DNA of 64,000 nucleotides from Exophiala sp. HKRS030 (GCA_023897205.1 JAHWDD010000001.1:1-64000); one strand, 5' to 3'. Numbered from the stretch's first letter, positions 1 through 11,351 are shown. Program-made: numbers and translations. Notes: generated by a model not told the origin, from the sequence alone.

Positions 1-367
1 CCGACCACTGTCGGGCTTACACTCAGTAGCTCGTAAGAACTAGCCTACTCGACTACGTACATGACCCGGTGGTACATCTCGGTCGTCTGCAGAGGTTCCT
101 GTCCCCGCCCGTGGTGAAATGACAATCTGTCGAGTCATTGGCGGAGCGGAGCGAGCCCAGTAAAATACCGATGCTTCCCCGACACATGTCTGACCCTTTT
201 AGGATGTTTAAGCTTATATACTGTCTATCAATGAGTCTTTTTTAAAGGAATTTCACGACTTAAGTCAATTGTGTGGCTTTAATGCAGTTTGGACGCACAA
301 ATAATAGGACATGACATCTATGTGGTTTAAAACTACGAACAACATTAGACCAACTTTGTATCACGTT
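1..367. other. Intergenic, nothing recognised
   Basis: No open frame or repeat that I can support. The sequence is fairly AT-rich and could hold the 3' flank of a gene outside the window. Confidence 0.5.
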
Positions 368-1061
368 CTAAGAAGGTGACGAGCCCTCGGCAATCCACTG
401 ATCCTCCTGGGCCCTCAGCTTCTTTCCGCCATCGGGCTGATCAGTGCCCACTAACGTCTTGGATATCGCGTATCCTCTGCGGCTCAGCGTCCATTCGAGA
501 AACCGGTAACTGGGTCGAGCGTCGGGGGCCAATTCGATATCTAGGGCACTACTATTCGAGCTGGGCATGACCGCGATTGTAGATGAAACGCATGGCCGTC
601 AAGAGCCAGCTTTGCTGCCGAGACTCAAGACGGACCGCCCGATGGATCCACCATCCCCAGGAGATCATGTCGTATTCTTGGTCCTGCTCCGTGAAGCGTA
701 GTGTGATGTGGCCGTAGGATACGATCAGGGCTCTGTCGTTGTTGATCTTGACATCGACAGGCTGGATCGAGTGCGTCAATGATATGCGGCCGGTCATATC
801 GATGGATCGCTCCACAAACTCGTCAATCTCGCCGGCAATCCTTGGAATCCTTTGGTCAGCTAAGGCTGATTCTCAATCGGGATTTGAGCCATTTCTGCCC
901 CAAATATTCATTGGCATACCATGCAATTTCGATCCATGTCTCGGACGAGTCTGGGTGATAGCAGTCTCGCTACCTTCCCACTGCTGCGTGTCTTTCAGAT
1001 ATCTCTCGCGAAGCACAAGAGAGCGGAGTTGAAAGTCATCCTGGAAGTTTCGAGTCGACAT
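368..1061 (-). pseudogene. SnoaL-like (NTF2-fold) protein, frameshifted
   Basis: The translated pieces match the fungal SnoaL-like family, small cone-shaped NTF2-fold proteins often found beside catabolic or polyketide genes. The pieces run in order: an N-terminal part starting MSTRNFQDDFQLR and ending at DTQQWE, then RDCYHPDSSETWIEIAW, then after an intron IAGEIDEFVERSIDM through MRFIYNRG, then SSALDIELAPDARPSYRFLE. The intron (919 down to 841, GTATGCC...CCAAG) splices cleanly and restores a Trp codon. Two breaks remain. Near 970 the frame needs one extra base between QQWE and RDC. Near 565-575 the frame shifts again between FIYNRG and the last exon. I see no splice pair that repairs either. 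Start 1061 is chosen by the family's usual N-terminus. It is most likely a recent pseudogene; sequencing error at both sites is the alternative. Confidence 0.65.
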
Positions 1062-2506
1062 TTGGTGTCGATCTATGAGCCCAAGATTCTTGAATGCCAT
1101 TATCAGAACGATGCAGATGATTTGTACAAAGCCGAGGTACATGGGTATTGAAGACCAAACCCTGCCAGGCTGCGGGACCTCAACGCTTGGGATCCGTCGG
1201 GAGCATCGGCAACTTCGGCTCAGTGATAAACCACAGTATCTTGCTGGCCATGTCGACTGGCTCTGACACTATTCCAGGCACTTCCACTTACGTTATGAGG
1301 CTGGAAGTTCTATAGGGTTGCGGGCAGATGACACGAGAACAGTGGGGGAACCCAATGCTCTCCGGCTTGATTTTGCTAAAGGGCACCTTTTGTCAGGATC
1401 TCCACTGAGATAGACGCTGTAGGGATGTAACCGCTTGTATTCAACTATGAAGTCCTATAGTACAACGACTCGACGCTTAGAAGGGAGAGAAAACCTCTCC
1501 CACCCGAGTTGGGTCGGGCAGGTTTTGTAGAGCTTCTCCTCTTTTGATGTCACGTGCTTTAACGCCTCTTGAGACTATACGTGCCGACGGCGTCCGTTCT
1601 CACGTGTTAGGCGAAGCGTAATCTTCTAGGTAATAGGATGACTAGAGGTCCAAATGTCATGTATTGTCGAGTCTGACCTCGATCACTATGAGGCGGTTCT
1701 CTATCTATTATATACATATAGCAAAAAGGAGCGTAATTCTTCCTCCGATTGAGGCATTCCTCGTTGCCGCATCAACTCCCGAAACGATAGCATATATAGG
1801 CCTAGAGAATGAGGCCCTGGGAGTTGCCTCAACTACGGGCGCTTCATCGGATAGAATAGGAAGAGGAATGAGGCTACACTAGGGTGGTAAAAGGAGCGTT
1901 TTGAGACCTAGGAATAGGCCTCGACTTGTAAAGACCGTATTGGCGGAGTACTCCGCAAGGGAGGCCGGCGGCCGTCTAACAAGGAGACATGATCGTGGTG
2001 CTGGTTTGCAGTTAAATATTATGCTTGACGGTAAACGTTACTGTCCAAGCAGATGAAGAGAGGCTTCATGATACCTGCCTGGTCCATCTGTAGCACAAGT
2101 CGTCAGATCGTGCGCGGGACAGTGTCTCTGTCGGTAGTGAAAAGCCAGGTTAATCGTAGGTCTCTTGGATATTCGATGCAAGTCAGAACAATTCATAAGC
2201 ATCATGTCACGTGTAATTTCTTGGCAAACCCCCCCTATATCTCCGGCCCGCCTGAGCTTCTCCGCAAGATCCAGGGCAGTCAAACTTCCGAAAATGCCGT
2301 CGGCTCGCAGGTAAGGCCTCCGTCTCGCGGAGGAGTTTGAATTTCTGAGGCTCAAAACGAGTCCATATCAGAGCTATGGAGTTATATCCGTATATAGGTA
2401 ACCATTGCGACGATATGGCCCAGGTAGAACAAGAGATGAGACTAAAGAGCTGTAATCCCACCATTTCAATCGACTCACCCAAGTTTAACCAAACACGAAA
2501 GCTACC
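1062..2506. other. 1.4-kb intergenic stretch without a supported gene
   Basis: Short open frames on the minus strand between 2038 and 2482 have no family I recognise and lack a good start. The 1700-1880 part contains several GAGGC/ATGAGG-like words but no clean direct or inverted repeat. The last 200 bases should contain the promoter of the lactonase gene starting at 2507. Confidence 0.4.
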
Positions 2507-3565
2507 ATGACTACCTCCCTACCCTCGCCTAAAGATGTTGTACCCGTCAAGGTGTGCGCCCTTCCGACCGGATGGCTATGTCATCCAGACCGCTGGCTCT
2601 TCGAAGACGGCGACGTCGACGAGGTCAACGCCAGACAGCAGTATCCTGATTATAGTTTTCTGATTCAACACCATTCAGGTCAGAATGTGCTCTTTGATCT
2701 GGGACTTCGAAAGGTAAGGCTTGTTTCTTAGCAATGGCAGATATGCATGTGGCCTCGCCGAAGAAGAAAATCCCTTTGACAGGTCCAGTCGTGCTCACTC
2801 AGTGTGCATCAATGTCAATAGGACTTGCAAAATGTCCCTCGAGCCATTCAGGCGGGTTTCCCCATCGTCAATCCACAAGTGCCCGAAGACGTGGTCGACC
2901 TTTTGTCCAAGGGCCCAGTATCCCCCTCATCCATCCACTCCGTCATCTTCAGCCATCTCCACTTCGACCACGTCGGGGACAGCACAAAGTTCCCCTACCC
3001 GACTCTCGTCGCCCGTCCCGGCAGCAAGGCTGCGTCGGCGCCCGGCTTCCCCGTCAATCCTGGCTCACCATTTGAATCGGCGCCCATCCAACACCCGCAC
3101 TATCGGGAACTCAGCTTCGAGGACGACAAGTGGGCTACCCCCTTTGGGCCTTTCAGTCGGGCGCACGACTTCTTTGGCGACGGCAGTTTCTGGCTCGTCG
3201 ACACCCCAGGCCACATGCCGGGTCACATGGGTGGATTGGCCCTGTCCGGGCCTGACGAATGGGTCTTCATGGGCGGCGATTGCTGCCACCATCGGTCCCT
3301 GCTTGTGGGCAGCAGGCCCATGAGCGTTACCGTCGGCCCGGCCGGTCTGACCTGTTTCCATAAAGACCCGGACACTGCCGCGCAGACGATCGCAAAGATT
3401 CGCGAGCTCGAGGCCTCGGCTCCAGTCATGGTCGCCTTGGCCCACGACTCGTACCTCGTCGGGAGAATGCCCGTATATCCCCAGTCCATCAACAACTGGC
3501 GCATGAGTACCTGGAAGAAAGACCTCGATAGTGTCTTATCCAAGGACTACGGGGTTCGCAGATGA
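2507..3565 (+). CDS. Metallo-beta-lactamase-fold lactonase-like hydrolase
   Basis: A two-exon gene (2507-2713 and 2822-3565, intron 108 nt, GTAAGG...AATAG) coding for 316 aa. It has the MBL zinc-binding signature SHLHFDHVGD around residue 110, a downstream DTPGHMPGHMGG metal-ligand segment, an aspartate in FMGGDCCHH, and a C-terminal histidine in ALAHDSYL. This arrangement is that of quorum-quenching AHL-lactonase and related fungal hydrolases that open lactone or ester rings using two metal ions. No signal peptide is visible, so it is probably cytosolic. The true substrate is unknown; in a cluster with P450s and a decarboxylase, a lactone intermediate is a reasonable guess. The start follows a CTACC context and the frame is uninterrupted, so this gene looks functional. 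Confidence 0.85.
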
Positions 3566-4259
3566 GATAGATATATACCCCGAGGTGTGTATCGTCCTTT
3601 ACAATCTTCGTTCTGGAAAGGGAGTGATGTCGCTTCAATCGGGCACATGACGGACCACCGAGGAGGCCTGGCTGAGCAACTTTATTTCTATGAAACATGT
3701 TGTCATGTATATATCTTGTACAACTCATGTTCTGGCAATGCACTGCCTTCGAATTTCATTGCTTGTCCATAAACTTCGGATGTAACGGGCTAGGATGCAT
3801 GGATCCGTGCCATTCGGTCGTGTGGTTTTCATCAAATGCTCCGATTTTGTTCGCCGGTTGCTGGAAATGTTCTGTCAGCCGTTTTATCTACGGAGGTCAG
3901 GTCATTAGAGAATGGATTTGGTGGATCAATAGGCTCAGTTCTACATGTTGACAGACGTCTCCATTCAGGGCCTTTGGTTAGCTTTAGGGTGGATGACAGC
4001 TTCAACGGTTTGGATCGAACTCTTAGCCAAAGGACATATCACTTAGGTGTTGCTTTAGTAGTCATGGAAGAAGGACAGCAACGAGACGCTGTCAGACGGA
4101 AAAGGGGGGCATCAATCGAAGACATGCATAGGCGCTACTTCATCCATGATATCTAAGTAAGAAAACATTCATGTTTCCGCCTTTCTTTTATCTTAAATTG
4201 CGGTAAGACTGAAAGACAACTTATCCATATACCCTGTCACAATTTTTGGAACCTGTTGC
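3566..4259. other. Intergenic between lactonase and cupin genes
   Basis: Convergent 3' ends flank this stretch. Open frames of up to about 100 codons occur, but none has recognisable homology or a plausible start; I see no gene. Confidence 0.5.
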
Positions 4260-5138
4260 TCAGCTCGGGAAGGTAGGGAGAGCAAAATGTAGCACTTCCA
4301 GCTGGGTTCCCTGGGCACTCAGTTGTGCTTCTTCTCCGGGACTCAACTGCACCGCTGACTGTTCCCGCAACCCCTGATCATCAATCTTTCCGGTGCCAGC
4401 AAAGACGAAGAGCAATTGGATGGCCTTCTTGGGGTGTAGCTTCATACTTGCATCTCGAAGCCTGAAGAAATTGGCTGCAACACTCCCATCTGAGAATACA
4501 CCCAAAGGTTTTACTTCGACCGTTCCAGGAGCTTCACTCTCGTCAATCTTTTGCCACCTGAAGGCAGTAGTGTTCATCAGCAGTGGTTGTCGGTATCGAG
4601 CAACTGGGTACTCGAGTTTACGGCCGTTTTTGTATTCCCACAAGCCTTCGTAACCGTCAACAGCCTTGGAAGGATCTTCTTTCGGAATAAACTTTCCTCC
4701 TTCGAATCTTCCGATACCCTTGACGTTCATTTCTTCCTGAACCGACTTCAGCTGGGCATAGCTCAAGTATCCTTGGCCGCTGGGACCGCCAAATTGTAAT
4801 ACAAGTACTTCTTTGACAGCATCACCGTCATTTTGAGGACCATACCATGATCCCTCAGGGAAATACGCGACTTCTCCCTCTCGAAGGATCCAATCATCAC
4901 CCTCACCCAAAGTGATATCGCCCTTGTAGGCGAAGCGAAACTGTTCGAAATTATGGTGGTGGCGCGGCGAATAGAAAGCTTCTTGCCTCGCAAGCATGAG
5001 AAAAAAGTTGGAAGGGCTATCCTCCTCTCCGAGAAGCAAGTACTTGAACAGTGGTGCCCCCGGGCGGTGCTTGAGTCCGCTACTGGTGTACTCCATATCT
5101 GACCCATGGACTAACTTCATCTTGGTTGTGGCAGTCAA
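4260..5138 (-). CDS. Cupin-domain protein
   Basis: A single-exon 292-aa frame. The N-terminal half has a cupin-like core, with a histidine-rich segment SPRHHHNFEQFRFAYKGD (about residues 56-73) followed by a glycine-rich turn and EGEVAYFPEGSWYGPQ (about residues 87-102), the usual places for cupin metal ligands. The C-terminal half (from about residue 200) ends in a second beta-rich segment with LSPGEEAQLS, so a bicupin is likely. Fungal proteins of this type are mostly annotated as RmlC-like cupins of unknown reaction; some cupins in aromatic catabolism are dioxygenases, but the ligand pattern here does not decide this. It has no signal peptide. It is convergent with the lactonase gene and appears intact. 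Confidence 0.75.
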   Translation of the reverse strand: MTATTKMKLVHGSDMEYTSSGLKHRPGAPLFKYLLLGEEDSPSNFFLMLARQEAFYSPRHHHNFEQFRFAYKGDITLGEGDDWILREGEVAYFPEGSWYGPQNDGDAVKEVLVLQFGGPSGQGYLSYAQLKSVQEEMNVKGIGRFEGGKFIPKEDPSKAVDGYEGLWEYKNGRKLEYPVARYRQPLLMNTTAFRWQKIDESEAPGTVEVKPLGVFSDGSVAANFFRLRDASMKLHPKKAIQLLFVFAGTGKIDDQGLREQSAVQLSPGEEAQLSAQGTQLEVLHFALPTFPS

Positions 5139-5479
5139 GAGTGTTACAAGTGGACTCTGATTTTCCTGTTGTGTACAAAAGTAATCGACAGTGGCTGGCC
5201 CTGAGAATGGTAGGCCTTACGTCGGCTATTTATGGTCTCTTACCCTTGGAGACATGGAAGAAAATTGAGGAGCAAATGGTATGCATCCTGTAGCGGCAGG
5301 ATCCTCCAATGGTCATCACACAGTTGACATGTCATCGCAGCCAAGATTGCGCGGTACTTACTGGCCGATTGCATCCGTCTCTGTTTCAGGTTTTCCACCT
5401 CTCAAGAAGCACAGGAGCTCTTCGTGGAAAAGATTCCGCTCTACTGTCAGTCCCGGTCCACAGTGTTACCCGGTGTTCC
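5139..5479. other. Upstream region of the cupin gene
   Basis: No gene is seen. This interval should contain the cupin promoter, since the cupin gene is transcribed away from it. A TATTTATGG-like AT-rich word lies near 5227. Confidence 0.35.
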
Positions 5480-5698
5480 CTATTTGCTGAAGTCTTCGTC
5501 CCCGTCCCAGAACATGAACGATGCATCGAAGTCCATCTGAACGGTCTTGACGAACTCATTCTCCTGCTGTCTTCGCTTGCGGGGCCAAGCTCTTGCAATC
5601 AGTTTCCATCTAATTCGGTTATTTGAGCGAGGCAATTTTCGGTAGTGCACCGCATATAAAATGCAAGAACCGGCATTCAATTGATTGAACGAAGCCAT
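5480..5698 (-). CDS. Small hypothetical ORF
   Basis: A 72-codon ATG-initiated frame with a basic middle (WPRKRRQQENEF) and an acidic end (DGDEDFSK). I do not recognise a family. Its composition looks more protein-like than the neighbouring antisense frames. It could be a small gene or the surviving 3' end of a degraded one. There is no intron evidence. It ends about 340 bases upstream of the cupin gene on the same strand. Confidence 0.3.
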   Translation of the reverse strand: MASFNQLNAGSCILYAVHYRKLPRSNNRIRWKLIARAWPRKRRQQENEFVKTVQMDFDASFMFWDGDEDFSK

Positions 5699-5807
5699 GG
5701 TAGGAGCTGGCTAAGTTTTCATCATACAGCGCTTCCCTATATACCTAATTCGAGTCTATCAAGAGTCCGTGAGTCACCTCTAGTCACTCTACCCAGACCA
5801 GCTCACC

Positions 5808-6392
5808 ATGGCGCTCTTCGGGAACATAAGACACTATTTGAGCTTCATCACGAACAAGAGCACCATCCTCAACCTCTCCCTCCATGGCAAACCCATTGTA
5901 CCAGGACAATACGTTCCTCGCTCAGGTGTGAAGTTGCCCATTCTTTAAGTCTTCTGCACATTGAATAAATCCTAAGCTTTCACAGAAGCCGAACATGCCC
6001 CAACGATCTCCTTTGAAGTACCTTCTTCCTCAGCAAAGTACCTAGTGGTGTGCATTGACCTAGATGGCCCATACCCCAGCTTCAACATACTGTCTCCCAT
6101 TCTACATTGGATTCAGCCTGGTTTCGCGCCGTCCCAATCAACAGCGGTATTGATATCCTACGAGCCGTTTATCGCGAATTATATTGGCCCGGGACCTCCC
6201 CCAGGCAGTTCACCACACAGATATCTATTTCTCCTTTATGAGGAGCCTGATGGATTCGACGGCACGTTATTTGCTCCCCCGGGTGGTCGGCCGTATGGGA
6301 ATATGTCTAGAATGCGGTTTAGTCTCAAGGATTGGGAGGAAAAGGCAAACTTAGAAGACCCAGTAGCAGTCAACTACTTTGTGAGCAGCTAG
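5808..6392 (+). CDS. Phosphatidylethanolamine-binding protein (PEBP) family protein
   Basis: Two exons (5808-5925 and 5986-6392) joined by a 60-nt intron give 174 aa. The hallmark PEBP ligand-pocket motif is present as VCIDLDGPYPSF, followed by LHWIQPG and then GPGPPPGSSPHRYLFLLYEEP, matching the family's conserved DPDxP-, GxHR-type segments. Yeast Tfs1-like members inhibit carboxypeptidase Y or bind phospholipids; many fungal paralogues are uncharacterised. The start ATG has a CTCACC context. The protein is close to normal PEBP length and has no signal peptide. Its presence in a catabolic cluster may be incidental. Confidence 0.85.
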
Positions 6393-6530
6393 GAACTAGA
6401 AGACAATTTGCGAAAATGAAAGCCTTATGCACAAATAGATAATGAGCCTGTCCTCCATGAATGTTCTGGAGACTACATGCTATGTGTGTGAGAGGCATGA
6501 TCATCAAGTGAGGCGCCCCTGACCACCCTT

Positions 6531-7410
6531 TCACCAAGTGCTGTGTAGACTAGAGCCCCTGTCGATGGGAACCACTAAGCCTGTCAGCCAAGTTGATATT
6601 GGAGAGGAAAGCCAGCTGACGGTGTTTGCAACGTTTTGCATACCGTCGGAAGTTGAGGCCGGCTTTTCCGCTTCTTCCGCCGAAGTCGTCGTCAATACTT
6701 CGCTAGCAGCGATGCAGTTGACTCGAATATTATCTGGTGCAAAATCAAAAGCATCAGTCTTGCTCAGACCTACTATCGCGTTTGCAACAATGGCTGAGAG
6801 TGGTCGATCGGCCAAGGAGGAGGTAGGCCCCAACTCCACAATATTGACAATGTTACCACGGGTCTTGGATTGAGGCAATATATCTTGCTCGAGCATTTGC
6901 CGCAGAAGATCGCGTTGGATCAGAAAAGCCTATCAAGTTAACGAGGTTAGTATACAGGCTCCGAGCTACACGGGTGCGAAGCAAAGTGTACACACCCCTC
7001 TCTGGAAGACCGTGTAACTCCGAGCATAGTCCTCGAGGGAAATTTCGGCCGTTGCTTGTGGTGCTTGATTCTGACAGACCAAGTTGACGGCAATGTCAAT
7101 TCGCTCAAACACTCGCATGATGTCCACGAAAAACTTGTGTACCTCAGCTTCTTCAGAGCGATTAAAAGCTTTGACAAACACTCTTGTAGAAGGATGCCTT
7201 GACAGAATCTTGTCACGAGACTCCTGCAGGCTTTGAAGACCAGAGTCACCAAGAAATATCTGACCGCATCCCTTCTCCGCAAGAATACAGGCAATAACAG
7301 AGTCGGTATCTGGAGCATTGGTATCAGTTGTAGCAAATAGCTATCGGCTGGGAGAAAATCACACCTGCTGCCGCTCCGGTGATGACAACGGTCCTACCAC
7401 GAGAGTCCAT
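6531..7410 (-). CDS. Degenerate SDR paralogue, probable pseudoenzyme
   Basis: Three exons (7410-7365, 7309-6996, 6929-6531) give 252 aa. The fold and spacing follow the adjacent intact SDR (7750-8755). The middle exon is 314 nt in both genes, and the intron phases agree, so they are tandem duplicates. Every functional motif is replaced here. The cofactor loop TGxxxGxG reads TGAAADTD. NNAG reads NLVC. The catalytic Ser region reads NIVELGP. The YxxxK pair aligns to S and A in LSAIVANAIVGLS. Yet no stop or frameshift is present and all splice sites are canonical. It therefore looks like an expressed non-catalytic homologue, perhaps a regulatory or structural partner of the neighbour, rather than a classic pseudogene. 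Relaxed decay without stops is the alternative. Confidence 0.75.
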
Positions 7411-7749
7411 ATCTTATACGAGCCTCCTTAGCTCAGATAGTGGGATTTTTGAGTATTATCGTCTTTTCGGTGTAAAACTGACTGAGCGGCAATGACCTTT
7501 CAGAATAATCTCTGAACGACCGTGAAAGCTTTCTAGAGTCAAACTTACTGGTTCTGAGGGGGAACGAGCTTTATAGCTGCAAGCTATTGTCCGGAACAGA
7601 TGGTTGAGGGGCATCTCGGCGGAATTCTCTTTTCTAAGACACTATGACTTTGCCGAAGGAGCCACTGGAAGCTAATTTTACTTTGGTGCAATCTGCATCT
7701 TGCCATTCCTATCATGATACAAATCCAGAACCCTTATCGACATGGCACT
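7411..7749. other. Spacer between tandem SDR genes
   Basis: Non-coding interval between the stop of the intact SDR and the ATG of its degenerate paralogue, both on the minus strand. It should carry the promoter of the downstream paralogue. No specific motif is supported. Confidence 0.4.
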
Positions 7750-8755
7750 TTAGAAGCTACAGAGAAGCTGCGTACCGCCGTCTATAGGTAGATTGGCTCC
7801 CAATATAGCACTGGCATTGGGGCTTGCTATGAACAGGATTGCATTGGCAACTTCCATGGGCTGCAGGTAACGCTTCAACGGCGACTGCGCCGCACCCATG
7901 TCAAGAAATTCCTGTGGAAGTCCAGCGCCTGATACCATGGGTGTCCAGACTGCACTTGGGGAAACGCAATTGACCCTAATTCCGTCTTGAGCATATTTCA
8001 GAGCATCACACCGACTGAGTGCAACGACCGCGTGTTTCGATGCTGTATATGCTGGCGTGGTGGGGATGATACAATTGCCAGCGACGGATGAAACGTTGAT
8101 GATCGATCCTCGTTGGCCGCTGAGAGCTGGATCTTGCTGGAGCATTTGTCGGAGCTCATACTTTTCGCACAGAAATACCTCGTTATGTCAATGTACAATG
8201 TATCAACTGAGATAGTGCCGAATGAACTCACTCCAAGCTGATTGACTGTGCAAAGAAGGTCAAAATCCCTGACAGGCAAATCACTCGTCCTTGCACTACC
8301 GCCACTGATTCCGGCATTGTTGCATGCGATATCAATCCGACCATAGAGGTCAACACATCGCCCGATCATTCCCTTGACAGAAGCTTCGCCAGAGACATCG
8401 CCTTGATATAATTCTACCCGAATACCCGCTTGGTTTGAAAGAATATCTTTCTTGGTTTTTTCCAAACTGGAAAGCGATATGTCAACAAGGAAAAGCTTTC
8501 GACACCCATACCGAGCAAACTGATGAGCGCACGACTGTCCAATACCTATTTGATCAGCATTCGTGCAGCATTGCTGTCAAGCTTGCGTCTCATGCTCATA
8601 CCTGATCCTGCCCCTGTGATGAGTACAACAGCGTCTTCGAACAGCGCTTCAACAATTGGCTGCGAGCGCTTCACCTCCACTCTTTTCTGGTGCAGGGCAA
8701 GGTCGCCTTTCTTTTCACCTGTAGTTCGCGCCCAGAATCTAGGTATCTGTTTCAT
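7750..8755 (-). CDS. Short-chain dehydrogenase/reductase (classical SDR)
   Basis: Three exons (8755-8602, 8545-8232, 8178-7750) code for 298 aa. The Rossmann motif is TGAGSGIGQ, split by the first intron. VDIS ends strand 2 and suggests NAD preference by its aspartate. CNNAGISG, the active-site segment NVSSVAG and YTASK follow in the usual order. The C-terminal LPIDGG is also typical. Members of this group oxidise secondary alcohols or cis-diols, or reduce ketones. An N-terminal segment of about 35 residues precedes the fold. The gene lies divergent from the P450 at 9393, with about 640 bases between them, so the two could share control elements. It appears intact. Confidence 0.88.
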
Positions 8756-9392
8756 TGTGGTCCTTGAAAAACTATTCGGATCAAGAACCTATGATCATAT
8801 ATCCTGGGAAGAAGTCAACAACTACCTTCGACTTTCGACATTTAAGTGAAATAATGAAGCGAGTCCCAGAGGCCATGCAGGGGCAAACCGTAACTCACAG
8901 CCATTATTCTGGGATGACTGGCCAGGACTAACGGGTGCCGTGATGCGACGGCCTGATTCCGAGGAACTTGGGCAGCGGAATCAAGACCAGCATGACATGT
9001 CGATGGGATGTCGCATTTTGCATCTCCGGTTCTCCGCTTGCAACAAGGAACGCAAGCCCATTCGTGGATGGCCCAGGTTCTCCAGTGAGGAGTCTAGTGC
9101 CAGATATACCTTCAGTCAACAACGATAGATGGTGGCCGGTTATTGACGGCACGATTGAGCATGGGAACTTTGTGTCCTATAGTACTATCATTCTTTTCGG
9201 TTCGTGCCAATAAGGACGGCAATATTACACGGCATCTCAGAGGATCAGTTAGAACCTGCAGCAGTATGTTGACCTTTGATCCTGCCGTCAAGTTAAGATA
9301 CATTACTTTGCATTCTTCCATGCTGAACATCATAATATTTGCAATTGTGACAGCCAGACCAACCTCTGAGGCCAAAGAGATATTACTCCAGG
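8756..9392. promoter_or_regulatory. Shared divergent promoter region, SDR and P450
   Basis: Divergent genes start at both ends, so promoters for both should lie here. Short open frames exist on both strands but look incidental. I could not identify a convincing TATA box or a binding-site pair for the nearby Zn2Cys6 regulator. Confidence 0.4.
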
Positions 9393-10963
9393 ATGGTTTC
9401 CTCATTGGTGCTTGTTCCAGCAGGTTTCATCTTCTCTCTGCTGGCATTTCGTCTCATGGCCAATTATTTTACCCCCGGGCTACGAACGATACCTGGACCC
9501 TTCTGGGCGCGACTCTCCGACTTGTGGAGGTTCATTGATGCTTGCAAGGGCAAGCATGAACAAACCATCGCACGGCTTCATGATCAGTATGGTCCGGTGG
9601 TAAGGATAGGACCGAAGTGTATCAGCGTGGCGGATCCAGCTGCCATTGATCTCATCCTAGGATTCAAAGCCAATCTTGACAAGACAGATTCAGTCAACCC
9701 AATGATTAATGCTCACGAAGGCGAATATCTCCCTATGTTGATCTCTGCCAAAGACTCGAAGCTTCATGCGAGGCTGAAGCGGCCTATTGCGGGTGCGTAT
9801 TCCTTGAGCACTCTCTTGTCCCTCGAAAGCGTGTCTGACGACTGTATCAACAAATTCATGGGTCGCATCAGGGAAGAGTTCGCGGCGGCTGGCAAGAGAA
9901 CATGTGCCATTGACCGGTGGCTGCACTTCTTCACCTTTGACTTCATCGGTCAAGCCACCTTCAGCAAGGATTTTGGTTTTCTGGATGCCGGCAGAGACGT
10001 CAACAACATGATCGGGACACTGGATTTGCAATTTTTGTACATTGGCACCGTCGGAGCCATGCCTTGGATCGACAATCTCCTACTCAAGAACCCCTTGCTG
10101 CTGGCACTCATCAAAACCCCGAATCACCTGGTTGAGTTCACGGCGGAGAGGATTCGAAACCGCCTGAGTGGACGTGAAAAGGGACATCCTGGTCGTCAAG
10201 ACTTTCTGTCGAGATTCTTGGACGCTCAAAAGCAGCACCCGGATGTGGTCACCGACATCCAACTCGCGGCCTACGCGAACACGAACGTTCTCGCCGCCTC
10301 CGACACCACAGCGGCTGCCCTCACAGCCATCATCATGTGTTTACTCAGACGGCGTGACGCCTACGTCAAACTTCAAGCGGAGATCGATTCGAGACAGCTC
10401 GAGTTCCCCGTCAGCTACGCCGTCGCCCAAACACTTCCGTATCTCGACGCGGTCATCAAAGAAGCTCTGCGGTTCTTTCCGACCACAGGTATCGACCTGG
10501 AGCGGAAAGTAGGGCCTGCCAGGCTCGTCTTACCGACGGGACAGACACTTCCCGCGGGCACAATCGTCGGTGTAAATCCCTGGCCGGTGCACCGTGACGA
10601 GAGCGTGTTCGGTGAGGATGCGGACGAGTTCAACCCCGAGCGCTGGATGCGTGGCGACTCCGAGACTGAATCTGGGTTCAATGAGAGAGTTCGGAATATG
10701 CAAAGAGCTTACATGACCTTCGGATATGGCCCACGAGCCTGTTTGGGCAAACACATAGCATATATGGAAATTTACAAGCTCATTCCGACTCTACTTGGGC
10801 TGTATGATGTGAGCTACTTCTCTACCCCTCCCTCCCACGCATGCTGACCTTCACCCAGCTCACTTTGGCACATCCAAATCGACCTCTCAATACGTGGACT
10901 GGCGTCGCTGTCAAGATTCTCGACCTGGACGTACATATCCTTGAGCGAAAGGTCACAAAATAG
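9393..10963 (+). CDS. Cytochrome P450 monooxygenase (first of three)
   Basis: Two exons (9393-10808 and 10859-10963) code for 506 aa. An N-terminal hydrophobic anchor (residues 3-24) is followed by a proline hinge IPGPFWAR, typical of microsomal fungal P450s. The I-helix oxygen-activation segment is AASDTTAAAL, the K-helix ExxR is KEALRFFP, the PERF region is FNPERWM, and the heme-cysteine loop is FGYGPRACLGKHIA. The general pattern resembles the pisatin-demethylase and benzoate-hydroxylase type groups of fungal P450s, though I cannot assign a CYP family. It probably hydroxylates or demethylates a small aromatic or terpenoid substrate at the endoplasmic reticulum. The last 34 residues come from a small second exon with good splice sites. 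Confidence 0.9.
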
Positions 10964-11190
10964 AGCCCTGCTTTTTTTCCCTAGTTGGATAGTTCGTTGG
11001 GTATTGTAACTCAGATATCCGACTGGTCTTTGAACTTTACAACGTAGCGTTCTTCAAGGGGGTTTGGAATTTTGTCGTTATGGAATCTCTGACTATGGCG
11101 GAGTATCCAGGCCACGGACATGGTATTGGGCTATACGTAAAAATCGCAAGAAGGCTTGAGAATTCGAAACTCAAGGTTTTGGAAAGTCTG
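10964..11190. other. 3' flank of P450, no gene
   Basis: No coding signal. The last five bases (GTCTG, 11186-11190) are the left target-site duplication of the repeat that follows. Confidence 0.5.
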
Positions 11191-11351
11191 TGTCACGCAC
11201 TCGACGTCGTTACCCAATCGGGCTTAGCGCAAAGATAGGGCACTGCCCGCGCTCGCACATTTACTCGCGCAGCCCTCACCATAGCCTAGTTCTAGTTCCT
11301 CGTGTTAGTTATTTCCGTCAATGAGACTCCTATTGTTGTGAGATCCTGATA
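11191..11351 (+). mobile_element. 161-bp solo-LTR-like element, copy 1
   Basis: A 161-bp unit beginning TGTCACGCACTCG and ending GAGATCCTGATA is flanked by a perfect 5-bp duplication, GTCTG, at 11186-11190 and 11352-11356. An inverted copy lies at 16238-16398; by eye the two differ at only 2 of 161 positions. The 5-bp duplication and the TG start fit a solo long terminal repeat of a retrotransposon, but the end is TA rather than CA, so a short non-autonomous element is also possible. It has no coding capacity. Confidence 0.85.

Noticed and set aside
1664..1882. Repeated GAGGC/ATGAGG words suggesting a small repeat element
   Set aside because: I could not align any two copies over more than about ten bases, and no target duplication is visible.
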